Of a DNA stretch of 39,067 nucleotides, positions 27,090 through 34,360 are shown piece by piece (within the stretch, counting starts at the first letter, position 1; every line of letters starts with the position of its first letter). The translations under genes were made by a program, and so were the position numbers. The stretch spans positions 1-39,067 of the forward strand of contig MIDA01000069.1 of the NCBI GenBank assembly GCA_001830045.1, given 5' to 3'. The notes under the pieces were generated by a model. The model had not been told where the DNA came from, ran no database searches, and saw nothing but the letters and a program-made list of their open reading frames with translations. This DNA is from Tenericutes bacterium RIFOXYA12_FULL_35_10 (lineage in GTDB: Bacteria > Bacillota_I > Bacilli_A > Acholeplasmatales > Acholeplasmataceae).

Positions 27090-27617
27090 TTACTCATAAT
27101 TGAGCGTTCCGGTATACCCGATTTGACGTAAATAATGATTGGCTTGTTTACGAGTTCTAAAGATGACAATCTTATCTTTATATTCTTGTTCAAAACGTCT
27201 TAAAAGATTTTTAGAATCCTTTTTTCTTCCACCAAATAAAATCCACCATACAAAGCTAAAGTTCAGTCTTTCTTTACACCCAACGCAGACAGAATCTCTA
27301 TTTTGATTGTGATATTTGAGTCTACGAACAATAGCACCATAAAGGCATTTAAAACGATTAAAGTTAAAAACAAAGATTTGATCTGCTTCATCAAAACGCT
27401 CAGTTGCAAGCTTTCTGTAAAAGCCATCAATAATCCAGTCTTTGGAAGACATAAATGAACGTATTTCTGATTCAACTATTTTTTTATCTCGCTCCACCCA
27501 ATTGGCTTCGAAAAATATTTTATCGATGTGTAAAACAGGATAGCCATAAACTTCCGCTAATCGCTTTGAAAATGTTGATTTACCTGAACTTGAATGACCG
27601 ATGACTGAAATTTTCAT
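27090..27617 (-). CDS. FlaR-like P-loop kinase family protein
   Basis: A 175-aa P-loop NTPase with Walker A GHSSSGKST (residues 7-15) and a nucleoside/adenylate-kinase-like layout (HIDKIFFEANWVERD, then DWIIDGFY and a distal Arg/Lys-rich lid with RRLKYHNQNR). It belongs to the group annotated as FlaR or DNA topology modulation protein, whose true substrate is not established. It is a soluble protein except for a short hydrophobic stretch (FSFVWWILFGG). The ATG follows the MFS gene stop by three bases and the two are one operon. The lid-region Cys pair (CVGC) is notable but unexplained. Confidence 0.75.
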   Translation of the reverse strand: MKISVIGHSSSGKSTFSKRLAEVYGYPVLHIDKIFFEANWVERDKKIVESEIRSFMSSKDWIIDGFYRKLATERFDEADQIFVFNFNRFKCLYGAIVRRLKYHNQNRDSVCVGCKERLNFSFVWWILFGGRKKDSKNLLRRFEQEYKDKIVIFRTRKQANHYLRQIGYTGTLNYE

Positions 27618-27620
27618 GGC

Positions 27621-29228
27621 TTACTCCACCTCTTCTAATGCAGCTAACAAGCTGCCCTTAACTTTTTTAGCTTCACCTTGCTTAACAAAAAGCATCGTGA
27701 TAAATGACACTGCAACAAAAACTGCTGCATAAGGAAATAAAATAAGTCTTCCGTATAAATCCATGAGAACACCAGATAATATCGGTGTAACAATTTGTGC
27801 AGACATGGACGCTGCATAATAATATCCTGTATAACGACCGAGATCATAGCCTTTTGAAAGTTCAACAACCATGACATACGTATTAATACCGATCATCGTC
27901 CAACCAATACCAGCAAATGTAATCATGGTTGCGATTAATACGGGTTCACCTTCACCTATTTGTGAAGCATAAACCATGGAAAATACCATGATCAGCATAC
28001 CGAGTTGAATGGTTCTTTTTCTTCCTAAAACCATGGATAACAACCCAATTGGAATAATCGCAATAATGACGATAGCTTGTGCAATAATGAAGGGATAATC
28101 AAAATAATTCATGTTTAATACTTTGGGTAAGTAATCTGCGAGTTTACTCATGACTGCATTATAACCCATAAAAAGGAAAAAGACAGAGGCGAGCAATAAA
28201 TAAAGGGATAATCTACGTTTCAATGTTAATGATTTTAAGGTTTGTTTAGGCTGATTTAAGAGTTGATCTGGTGCAAACCCAAGTTGTTGATCAAGTGCTT
28301 GTTTTTCTTTTACGAGTTTGGGTTCATCCACTTTCCATAGGAAAATGAGAAGTGTTACAATCATGACAACACCCACTAAAATAAAGACAATGCCATGATG
28401 ATCATAAGCATGTTTGTTTAATCCAGATAACATGATGATATAAACTGCTAAAATGCCACCCATCGCTCCCATTAAAGTAATAATAGCGTTAGCCTTCGAT
28501 CTTAAAGGTTTAATCGTTACGTCAGGCATGAGTGCTACGGCAGGTGATCTAAAAATAGCCATGGATACTAAAGAAATAAATAAAATGCCTGAAAATATAA
28601 TGAGATTGGTCGGATCGGTTGCTGTCACTTCCCAAGCTCTTTCACTTAAATATTTATAATATAAATCTTTTACTGTTGATAAATCACGGTTATTTAGTGT
28701 TGAACCATTTTGGTTGAGCAAAACTTCCATGGGTTCTTTAATCCCCGTTTCCCACTCTAAAAGTTTTTTTCCACTAATCAAACCTTCTTGATAAGCAGAA
28801 AGACGTTCGGCTTCCATGTTTTCGATCACGATAAACCAATGATCTCGTTCAGAAGAATCAACTTCACCACTAAAAGCAACGTCATAATGTGACTCAACAA
28901 GATCTGTTTGCTGTATATCTATAGTTTGAATGTAATCTGCATAGGATAATGCCATAAACGCAAACGCTGATAATACAGTACCAACGATAATATAAGGTGT
29001 TCTTCTTCCCTTTTTAGCGTTACTTTTATCTGATAACGCACCAAAAAGAGGCAGTAAAATGACTGCCATGATGTTATCTACAGCCATCACAATACCGGAC
29101 CATGTTTGATTAAGTCCAAACTTGTCAATCATGGTACGTGCAATCATCATGTCATAGGTTTGCCAAAATAATGAAATAATAAAGAAAATTAAACCCACAT
29201 AAAATGTATTCTTGACATTAAGCTTCAT
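27621..29228 (-). CDS. MFS transporter of the sugar:cation symporter type with large outer loop
   Basis: A 535-aa major facilitator protein with about twelve helices. The region VDNIMAVILLPLFGALSDKS, followed by KKGRRTPYI, is the signature loop of the GPH/sucrose-transporter-like branch, so a glycoside or similar solute is likely; the substrate cannot be named. An insertion of about 110 residues (about 98-206, rich in Glu, Asp, Ser, Tyr) falls between the third and fourth helices, where most MFS proteins have a short loop, and would lie outside the cell. AGGTGA precedes the ATG. The gene heads an operon with the FlaR-like kinase and has an extended -10 promoter. Confidence 0.82.
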   Translation of the reverse strand: MKLNVKNTFYVGLIFFIISLFWQTYDMMIARTMIDKFGLNQTWSGIVMAVDNIMAVILLPLFGALSDKSNAKKGRRTPYIIVGTVLSAFAFMALSYADYIQTIDIQQTDLVESHYDVAFSGEVDSSERDHWFIVIENMEAERLSAYQEGLISGKKLLEWETGIKEPMEVLLNQNGSTLNNRDLSTVKDLYYKYLSERAWEVTATDPTNLIIFSGILFISLVSMAIFRSPAVALMPDVTIKPLRSKANAIITLMGAMGGILAVYIIMLSGLNKHAYDHHGIVFILVGVVMIVTLLIFLWKVDEPKLVKEKQALDQQLGFAPDQLLNQPKQTLKSLTLKRRLSLYLLLASVFFLFMGYNAVMSKLADYLPKVLNMNYFDYPFIIAQAIVIIAIIPIGLLSMVLGRKRTIQLGMLIMVFSMVYASQIGEGEPVLIATMITFAGIGWTMIGINTYVMVVELSKGYDLGRYTGYYYAASMSAQIVTPILSGVLMDLYGRLILFPYAAVFVAVSFITMLFVKQGEAKKVKGSLLAALEEVE

Positions 29229-29250
29229 ACATATTCACCTATACGAGTTT

Positions 29251-29259
29251 ATTATAACA
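29251..29259 (-). promoter_or_regulatory. extended -10 promoter of the MFS operon
   Basis: TGTTATAAT with TATAAT at 29251-29256 and TG at 29258-29259. It starts exactly at the end of the T-run of the rpsI terminator; there is no recognisable -35. Confidence 0.6.
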
Positions 29260-29289
29260 TAAAAAAAGAAAGGGACCCCAAAGGGTCCC
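29260..29289 (-). terminator. intrinsic terminator of rplM-rpsI
   Basis: Minus-strand stem GGGACCC / GGGTCCC (7 bp, loop of four) followed by TTTCTTTTTTT, seven bases after the rpsI stop. Confidence 0.9.
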
Positions 29290-29295
29290 AACGAA

Positions 29296-29694
29296 TTAAC
29301 GTTTTGAGAATTGTGATGCTTTTCTTGCTTTCTTTAAGCCGTACTTCTTTCTTTCCTTAGAACGAGGATCTCTCGTTACAAGTCCAGCTGGCTTCAAGGT
29401 TAAGCGAAGTTCAGGGTTGATTTCCATGAGAGCGCGTGTGATACCTAAACGGATCGCACCTGCTTGACCTGAAAGTCCACCACCGTAAACATTGACGGAA
29501 ATATCATACTTTCCTTCGTTCTCGGTTAATGTTAATGGTTGAAGAACGTCTAGACGTACAGCTGCAGATGGTAAGTATTCTTCAAACTCGCGGCCATTGA
29601 TTAAAAATAATCCTTTGCCTTGAGTTAAAATAACACGTGCCACTGAACTCTTACGACGGCCAGTTCCTAAGTATTGAACTTTTTCTTTTGCCAT
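29296..29694 (-). CDS. rpsI: 30S ribosomal protein S9
   Basis: S9 (132 aa), whose C-terminal tail reaches the P-site tRNA. Family motifs: [14 protein letters not shown] at the start, [19 protein letters not shown], and the basic end [24 protein letters not shown]-type tail finishing in SKR. It begins three bases after the rplM stop; TTGGAGG lies in the last rplM codons, so translation is coupled. Second gene of rplM-rpsI. Confidence 0.98.
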   Translation of the reverse strand: MAKEKVQYLGTGRRKSSVARVILTQGKGLFLINGREFEEYLPSAAVRLDVLQPLTLTENEGKYDISVNVYGGGLSGQAGAIRLGITRALMEINPELRLTLKPAGLVTRDPRSKERKKYGLKKARKASQFSKR

Positions 29695-29697
29695 GAC

Positions 29698-30129
29698 TTA
29701 TTTTACCTCCAATATTTCTGGTTGTTGTGCAATGTGTTTATGTTCTGGTCCTGCATAGACAAAAAGTTTATTTGCCATTTGTTCACCTAAACGTGTATGT
29801 GGTAACATACCAACGATTGCTTTTTCAACCATACGGGTTGGGAATTTAGCCATAACATCTTTAGCAGCTGTTTCCTTAAGACCGCCATTGTAACCAGAAT
29901 AGCTGTAATACATCTTCTGATTCCATTTTTTACCAGTTAATTCAATTTTTTCAGCATTAATTACGATGACATAATCGCCACAATCTACATGAGGAGTGTA
30001 GGTTGGTTTGTGTTTGCCACGTAAAACGCTTGCGACTTGAGTTGCTAAGCGACCCAAAGTCTTTCCTTCTGCGTCCACAACGTACCACTTGCGTGTTACA
30101 TTTTGTGGGTTTGCCATAAATGTATTCAT
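29698..30129 (-). CDS. rplM: 50S ribosomal protein L13
   Basis: L13 (143 aa), an early assembly protein of the large subunit. Motifs: [33 protein letters not shown] and [12 protein letters not shown]; the C-terminal half has [13 protein letters not shown] and YAGPEHKH. The N terminus (MNTFMANP) matches the Firmicute form, and AAGGAG precedes the first ATG, which fixes the start. First gene of the operon; the leader upstream probably binds L13. Confidence 0.98.
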   Translation of the reverse strand: MNTFMANPQNVTRKWYVVDAEGKTLGRLATQVASVLRGKHKPTYTPHVDCGDYVIVINAEKIELTGKKWNQKMYYSYSGYNGGLKETAAKDVMAKFPTRMVEKAIVGMLPHTRLGEQMANKLFVYAGPEHKHIAQQPEILEVK

Positions 30130-30200
30130 TTTCGATTTCTCCTTATATTCGTTCGGGTTTTGAATTTAAGGGCTAAACAGTGGATAAAACTAATGTACCT
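30130..30200 (-). ncRNA. probable ribosomal protein L13 leader
   Basis: The roughly 70-base leader between the promoter and rplM has GUUUU and AAAAC segments that can pair around CCACUGUUUAGCCC, followed by CCCGAACGAAUAUAAGGAG. This resembles, as I remember it, the Firmicute L13 leader family that mediates autoregulation. The pairing is seen; the family match is from memory. Confidence 0.5.
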
Positions 30201-30205
30201 ATGTC

Positions 30206-30234
30206 ATATTACTATAATATGGGTCAATTGTCAA
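30206..30234 (-). promoter_or_regulatory. promoter of rplM-rpsI
   Basis: TTGACA at 30229-30234 and TAATAT at 30206-30211, spacer 17: a near-consensus promoter. Confidence 0.8.
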
Positions 30235-30243
30235 CTGTTTTTC

Positions 30244-30267
30244 CCTCGAAATCACTCTTTTTCGAGG
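30244..30267. repeat. perfect dyad in the divergent rplM / membrane-protein promoter region
   Basis: CCTCGAAA (30244-30251) and TTTCGAGG (30260-30267) form an 8-bp inverted repeat with an eight-base centre. No U-run follows on either strand. It sits about 10 bases upstream of the rplM -35 and could be a protein-binding site or a hairpin. Confidence 0.5.
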
Positions 30268-30311
30268 ATTATATTTCCATGCTAAAAGACATGAAAACGA
30301 AAGAACTTTTT

Positions 30312-30320
30312 GTTATAATA
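30312..30320 (+). promoter_or_regulatory. extended -10 promoter of the small membrane-protein gene
   Basis: TGTTATAAT with TATAAT at 30315-30320 and no clear -35, 25 bases before the GTG start. Confidence 0.55.
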
Positions 30321-30345
30321 TAAAGGATTAGAGTGGGGTGTTTGT

Positions 30346-30630
30346 GTGAAAGAAACGAAGAGTTTAAAGGTACTTTTAGTCTTTATTTTTTTGGTTGCTG
30401 TGATTTATAATGTGATGCTTGATTTGATGTTAAAATCATTTGATACCTACCATATGGAAAACATCTTCTTTGTAGTAAGATATGCCCATCAAAGTAATCC
30501 TGATGATTTAAACATTGCACCACAGTTTATGAACTGGATCTTCATCTTAAGTTTTGTCTTTATCTCAGTCATGTTATGGGTCAGAATTTATATCAATAAA
30601 GAGATGAAAATCAAAGGAGTAGCTAGATAG
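30346..30630 (+). CDS. small two-helix membrane protein, unknown function
   Basis: A 94-aa protein starting at GTG (30346) after a GGGGTG site. Two hydrophobic helices (about residues 7-28 and 63-83) flank a central polar loop (about 29-62) with His, Tyr and Asn. No family recognised. It has its own promoter and its last codons form one arm of a strong terminator, which supports it as a complete single-gene unit. It stands alone between rplM and the ClbS-like gene, facing both. Confidence 0.6.
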   Translation: MKETKSLKVLLVFIFLVAVIYNVMLDLMLKSFDTYHMENIFFVVRYAHQSNPDDLNIAPQFMNWIFILSFVFISVMLWVRIYINKEMKIKGVAR

Positions 30631-30647
30631 CTGCTCCTTATTTTTTT
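30615..30647 (+). terminator. intrinsic terminator of the small membrane-protein gene
   Basis: AGGAGTAGCT (30615-30624) and AGCTGCTCCT (30629-30638) form a 10-bp stem, then TTATTTTTTT. On the minus strand the same stem is followed by TTTGATTTT, so it may also end the convergent pyrR operon. Confidence 0.88.
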
Positions 30648-31137
30648 ATAATAAATGTGATTTAATGTGTGCGATTGCCCATAGATAATGATCAGCCATA
30701 CATCCATCGAGCAAACCAATGATGGGATGATTCATCGTTTTAAAAAACGGTGTGAAAATCTGTTCTTCAGAGAGTTTTTCAACTTCTTTTTTACATATAT
30801 CATATGATTTTTCAAACAATTCTAAAGCATCCATAAAGGGGTGTTTTTGTGCTTCTAACCAAAATTCATGGTTTAATTCATCTAAATCATCCCATGTATA
30901 CCCATCTTTAGGAAGAGCAGGTTTTCCGCCTTCTAAAAGAATAGAAAGCCAAATGAGCATGAGTTCATGCCATGCGTGAAGATGATAAATCACATCACGT
31001 ATATTTTTATCTCTTTCCTGTGTTTTCCATTCACGAACTCTTTCTTTAGCGGTTAATCCATCAATCAGTGTCATGAATTCATCAAAGCCTTGTTGACTTA
31101 ATACAAGCAGTGCTTGCTTGGTCGTTGGTTTTTCCAT
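30646..31137 (-). CDS. ClbS/DfsB-like four-helix-bundle protein (DUF1706)
   Basis: A 163-aa helical protein with the pattern of the ClbS/DfsB family: PTTKQALLVLSQQGFDEF, then RDVIYHLHAWHELMLIW and the segment LPKDGYTWDDLDELN. The distant relative ClbS of E. coli is a cyclopropane hydrolase that protects against colibactin; most family members are uncharacterised DinB-fold proteins. His residues at HLHAWHE and near DHYLWAIAH are candidates for a metal or active site. TAGGAGG lies before the ATG, 11 bases after the GNAT-SGNH gene, so it belongs to the pyrR operon. Family call is fairly safe; function is not. Confidence 0.72.
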   Translation of the reverse strand: MEKPTTKQALLVLSQQGFDEFMTLIDGLTAKERVREWKTQERDKNIRDVIYHLHAWHELMLIWLSILLEGGKPALPKDGYTWDDLDELNHEFWLEAQKHPFMDALELFEKSYDICKKEVEKLSEEQIFTPFFKTMNHPIIGLLDGCMADHYLWAIAHIKSHLL

Positions 31138-31148
31138 GATTTGACCTC

Positions 31149-32315
31149 CTAAGATTGGTTGATACGCTTTTCCTCAATACTCAATATAACATCACGTAAA
31201 ACAGGTTTAATCACTTTGGCCATCCATTGGTGTCCAAGTTCAGTTGGATGAACCCCATCTCCTAAAATGGCTTCTTGCGGGTAATGTTTAGCCCATTCTT
31301 GCATGAAATCGTCCATATGGATCAGTGTTAATTCAAACTCTTTTCCAAGTTTTCGAACAATGTGAATCATGCCTGAAAGCATAGGTCTCCATGATGCTTC
31401 AAATGCTCCGATGTTATAACTAAAGGGTTCAATTAAAATAATCTTTGTTTGAAGAGATTCTTTCATTGTTTTATTCAATAAAAGACGATAGTTTTTCTCA
31501 AATAAGTCTAAATTCATCGGTTTACCATACCGGTAATGATGCCAAACATCATTCACACCACAAAGTAATAAAAGAACATCGGGTTGATGTGAAATCACAT
31601 CGTGATCCCACCGTTTAATCAGTTCAACTGTGCGATCACCACTAATACCACGATTGATGATCTTTGCACGCGGGAAATAAGGTTTTAATTCTTTAACATA
31701 CCCATCACCTAAACTGTGAATATCATGACGATTTCTTCCACAATCCGTAATTGAATCACCTTGAAATAAAATAACGGGTGGGTGATAGTCTTTTGGTATT
31801 TCTTTAAAGAAACGATATTCAAGTGTGTCTAGTTCTTTACCAGATTCTGTTTTCTTTTTATATGTCTTCGCTAATATACCTCCTAAAGTTTCAGGGATAT
31901 TACGCGATGATAAATTTCTTCGATCTACTGGGTAAATGATATCCTCATATATAACATTTTCCTTTATATAGTTAATAACTTCTGTCATTCCTTCAATGCC
32001 AAGTTTTTTACCGAATAAACCCTCTTGAATCCATAATCCAACCTCAGGTGTTTTGGTGTCTTTTCGGTGTAGTCCAAAACATCCAACAAACGTATCATCA
32101 TATTTAAGTCTAGCAACCCATACGATTTCTTTATTTTCTTCTCTTAAAGCAATTGAGTGATGAATAAATTGATACGTATCATGAATGGTTTTGGCGGGTG
32201 AGGGATACATGTATTTTGTCACATTTTCATTGAAAAAATGGAAGACGGCTTCTGCATCACTCATTTCAATTGGTTTTAAAATCAGATTTTTGGTTTCAAG
32301 TATTAGATTGTCCAT
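31149..32315 (-). CDS. fusion of GNAT acetyltransferase and SGNH hydrolase
   Basis: A 388-aa two-domain enzyme. Residues about 1-170 resemble RimJ/RimL-type N-acetyltransferases (LETKNLILKPIEMSDAEAVFHFF, EVGLWIQEGLFGKKLGIEGM). Residues about 178-375 are an SGNH/GDSL hydrolase: block I FQGDSITD (Ser188), block II NRGISGDRT (Gly226 region), block III CGVND (Asn255) and block V DGVHP (Asp353, His356). All catalytic positions are present, so an active esterase or deacetylase is expected. The start is ATG at 32315 with GAGGAG upstream; it overlaps the end of pyrR by 20 bases. The pairing of an acyl-transfer and an acyl-hydrolysis domain suggests action on the same acylated substrate, which is inference. 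Confidence 0.85.
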   Translation of the reverse strand: MDNLILETKNLILKPIEMSDAEAVFHFFNENVTKYMYPSPAKTIHDTYQFIHHSIALREENKEIVWVARLKYDDTFVGCFGLHRKDTKTPEVGLWIQEGLFGKKLGIEGMTEVINYIKENVIYEDIIYPVDRRNLSSRNIPETLGGILAKTYKKKTESGKELDTLEYRFFKEIPKDYHPPVILFQGDSITDCGRNRHDIHSLGDGYVKELKPYFPRAKIINRGISGDRTVELIKRWDHDVISHQPDVLLLLCGVNDVWHHYRYGKPMNLDLFEKNYRLLLNKTMKESLQTKIILIEPFSYNIGAFEASWRPMLSGMIHIVRKLGKEFELTLIHMDDFMQEWAKHYPQEAILGDGVHPTELGHQWMAKVIKPVLRDVILSIEEKRINQS

Positions 32316-32817
32316 CTGTGATCTCCTCGACACAAACACTCATTTTTTCCATATCAACCATCACTTTTTCATGACGACTCGTTGGTATATTTTTCCCAAT
32401 ATAATCTGCTCTAATCGGTAATTCACGATGTCCGCGATCAATTAAAATCGCAAGTTGTATATTTTTAGGTCTTCCGTGATCAGATAAGGCATCCATCGCA
32501 GCTCTGACACTACGACCTGTATATAAAACATCGTCAACAAGAATGACCGTTTTATCGTGTATTTGAAGATGCTGTTTCTGTGGGAGTATACGGTTTTCTA
32601 AATCATCACGGTATGCGTGGATACTCAACGCATACACGGGAACATCGACATCTGCAAATCGTTTTAAATTTTCTTTGAGTATGTTTGCAAGTGGAAATCC
32701 TTTTTTTAAGATACCAACTAAAACAATGTCACTTAAATCTTGATTACGTTCAATGATTTCATGTGTCATACGTTTCATCGTTCTTGAGAGTTGTTCTTGA
32801 TTCATTAATTCTTTCAT
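32296..32817 (-). CDS. pyrR: bifunctional PyrR regulator / uracil phosphoribosyltransferase
   Basis: A 173-aa PRTase-fold protein. The PRPP motif VILVDDVLYTGRSVRAAMDAL is intact and the C-terminal segment LIDRGHRELPIRADYIGKNIPTS is specific to PyrR. With UMP bound, PyrR attaches to leader RNA and promotes termination; here a matching leader lies next door, divergently transcribed before the uracil permease gene. GGTGAT precedes the ATG, and TGA is the stop. No pyr biosynthesis genes are in the window; the gene instead heads an operon with the GNAT-SGNH fusion and the ClbS-like gene. Confidence 0.95.
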   Translation of the reverse strand: MKELMNQEQLSRTMKRMTHEIIERNQDLSDIVLVGILKKGFPLANILKENLKRFADVDVPVYALSIHAYRDDLENRILPQKQHLQIHDKTVILVDDVLYTGRSVRAAMDALSDHGRPKNIQLAILIDRGHRELPIRADYIGKNIPTSRHEKVMVDMEKMSVCVEEITDGQSNT

Positions 32818-32835
32818 GTTTATATCACCATCTTT

Positions 32836-32844
32836 ATCATATCA
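32836..32844 (-). promoter_or_regulatory. possible extended -10 promoter of the pyrR operon
   Basis: TGATATGAT (-10 TATGAT at 32836-32841) 20 bases before the pyrR ATG, without a clear -35. The AT-rich surroundings make chance a real possibility. Confidence 0.4.
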
Positions 32845-32866
32845 TTATTTTTCTTTATTTTTAGGC

Positions 32867-32894
32867 TTGATTTTCAAAAAATCCATGATATACT
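32867..32894 (+). promoter_or_regulatory. promoter of the uracil permease gene
   Basis: TTGATT at 32867-32872 and TATACT at 32889-32894, spacer 16, with TG one base before the -10. Transcription would start near 32901, just before the PyrR leader structures. Confidence 0.65.
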
Positions 32895-32907
32895 TTAAAC
32901 AGTAAAG

Positions 32908-32992
32908 GTCCTTTAAGCTATGCCCGTGAGCATAACAAGGTACAAATTCACTATACCTAATGCTTGAAGGACACCTATGGGTGTCTTTTTTT
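32908..32992 (+). promoter_or_regulatory. PyrR-responsive transcription attenuator
   Basis: Three competing structures are visible. (1) PyrR hairpin: lower stem CCTT (32910-32913)/AAGG (32937-32940), internal loop, upper stem TATGC (32919-32923)/GCATA (32930-32934), hexaloop CCGTGA matching the known PyrR loop CNGNGA. (2) Antiterminator: GTCCTTTAAGC (32908-32918) with GCTTGAAGGAC (32962-32972), 11 bp. (3) Terminator: GACACC (32970-32975)/GGTGTC (32980-32985) plus seven T. Structures 1 and 2 exclude each other, as do 2 and 3, the logic known from Bacillus pyr leaders. Confidence 0.88.
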
Positions 32993-33029
32993 GCTAAAGA
33001 CCTTTAAAATTAAATCTAAGGAGAGAATC

Positions 33030-34310
33030 ATGAATCAAAATGGATTGATTGTCGGTATTCAAGAAAAACCATCTTCGATTGGCAAGTGGATTATCTTAAG
33101 CTTGCAGCATGTCTTCGCAATGTTTGGCGCAACCGTCCTGGTGCCTTTGTTAACTGGGTTAGACGTTGGTGTTGCACTCGTTGCCAGTGGGATTGGTACA
33201 CTGATCTACATCTTCTGCACAAAAGCAAAGGTCCCTGTTTATTTAGGTAGTAGCTTCGCCTACATCCCCCCCATTACAGCAGCAGTTGCAAGTGCGGGTG
33301 GCGCAGGATCAGCATACATTGGTTTAATGGTCGTAGGTTTGATTTACGTGCTGGTTGCAACCATTATTCGTTTTGTAGGTAGTGGATGGTTAAAGAAACT
33401 TCTTCCACCGGTTGTCATCGGACCGATGATTATCATCATTGGTATGACATTAGCACCGGTTGCAGTTTCATCATCAGGTTTTGATGGTTCTCAGGGGTGG
33501 GAAGTACCATTAGTTGCAGCCATCACATTTATCTCAGTCATCATCTTATCTACCAAAGCTAAAGGCTTCCTAAGAATTGTGCCATTCTTAGTTTCCATCT
33601 TTATTGGTTATATTGCAGCAGTCATCGTAGGTATTGTTGATTTAGCAGCAGCTTTTGAAGGCGTTAAATTCTTCCAGCTTCCAAATTTCAGTTTCATTGG
33701 CACATACGCATTTGATTTATCAAACGTCTTAATGTTTGCACCACTTGCATTCGTGACGATTGCAGAACATATCGGAGATCATGTCGTTTTAGGAGAAATC
33801 ACAGGTAATGACTTCTTAACAGATCCAGGTCTAGATCGCACCCTTTTAGGTGATGGAATTGCAACGTTTGTTGCTGGTGCAATCGGGGGTCCAGCAAACA
33901 CAACTTATGGTGAAAACACAGGTGTGGTTGCCATCACGAAAGTCGGTTCAGTATGGGTTACAGGTCTTGCAGCATGTATCGCCATCTTACTCGGATTCTT
34001 TGGATATATTCAAGCATTCATTAACAGTATTCCTTGGGCAGTCATCGGGGGTATGACGATCGTGTTATACGGGTTAATTGCAGCTAATGGTGTTAAAATC
34101 CTTATTAAAGATCGTACAGACTTAGGAAACATGAAAAACTTAATCATCGTTTCAACGATGCTAGTAATCGGTCTTGGTGGTGCAGAGCTTGTCATTAGCT
34201 CATTCCTAAAATTATCAGGTATGAGTTTTGCTGCTATCGTTGGGATCCTACTCAATATCTTAATCAATACGATTGAACATATCGGACCACACCATAACGA
34301 AGAAAAATAG
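33030..34310 (+). CDS. pyrP: uracil permease (NCS2 family)
   Basis: A 426-aa membrane transporter of the nucleobase-ascorbate NCS2 family with about 12-14 helices. Diagnostic stretches: SLQHVFAMFGATVLVPLLTGL near the N terminus, the FVTIAEHIGDH motif with the substrate-binding Glu, and GGPANTTYGENTGVVAITKV. This is the UraA/PyrP type, and the PyrR attenuator upstream confirms a pyrimidine substrate. The start is ATG at 33030 behind AAGGAGAG; the longer frame would run through the terminator hairpin. Single-gene unit ended by a bidirectional terminator. Confidence 0.94.
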   Translation: MNQNGLIVGIQEKPSSIGKWIILSLQHVFAMFGATVLVPLLTGLDVGVALVASGIGTLIYIFCTKAKVPVYLGSSFAYIPPITAAVASAGGAGSAYIGLMVVGLIYVLVATIIRFVGSGWLKKLLPPVVIGPMIIIIGMTLAPVAVSSSGFDGSQGWEVPLVAAITFISVIILSTKAKGFLRIVPFLVSIFIGYIAAVIVGIVDLAAAFEGVKFFQLPNFSFIGTYAFDLSNVLMFAPLAFVTIAEHIGDHVVLGEITGNDFLTDPGLDRTLLGDGIATFVAGAIGGPANTTYGENTGVVAITKVGSVWVTGLAACIAILLGFFGYIQAFINSIPWAVIGGMTIVLYGLIAANGVKILIKDRTDLGNMKNLIIVSTMLVIGLGGAELVISSFLKLSGMSFAAIVGILLNILINTIEHIGPHHNEEK

Positions 34311-34326
34311 AATAAAATAAAAAAAT

Positions 34327-34355
34327 AAAGGGAAGTCACATTGACTTCCCTTTTT
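34327..34355. terminator. bidirectional terminator between pyrP and the M48 protease gene
   Basis: AAAGGGAAGTCA (34327-34338) and TGACTTCCCTTT (34342-34353), a 12-bp stem with a three-base loop, T-rich on both strands. It serves both convergent genes. Confidence 0.92.
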
Positions 34356-34360
34356 CATCT

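Noticed and set aside
32908-32972. A new three-way-junction riboswitch before the permease gene
   Set aside because: The 11-bp closing stem with two inner hairpins first suggested this, but the CCGTGA hexaloop and adjacent pyrR gene explain it better as a PyrR attenuator.
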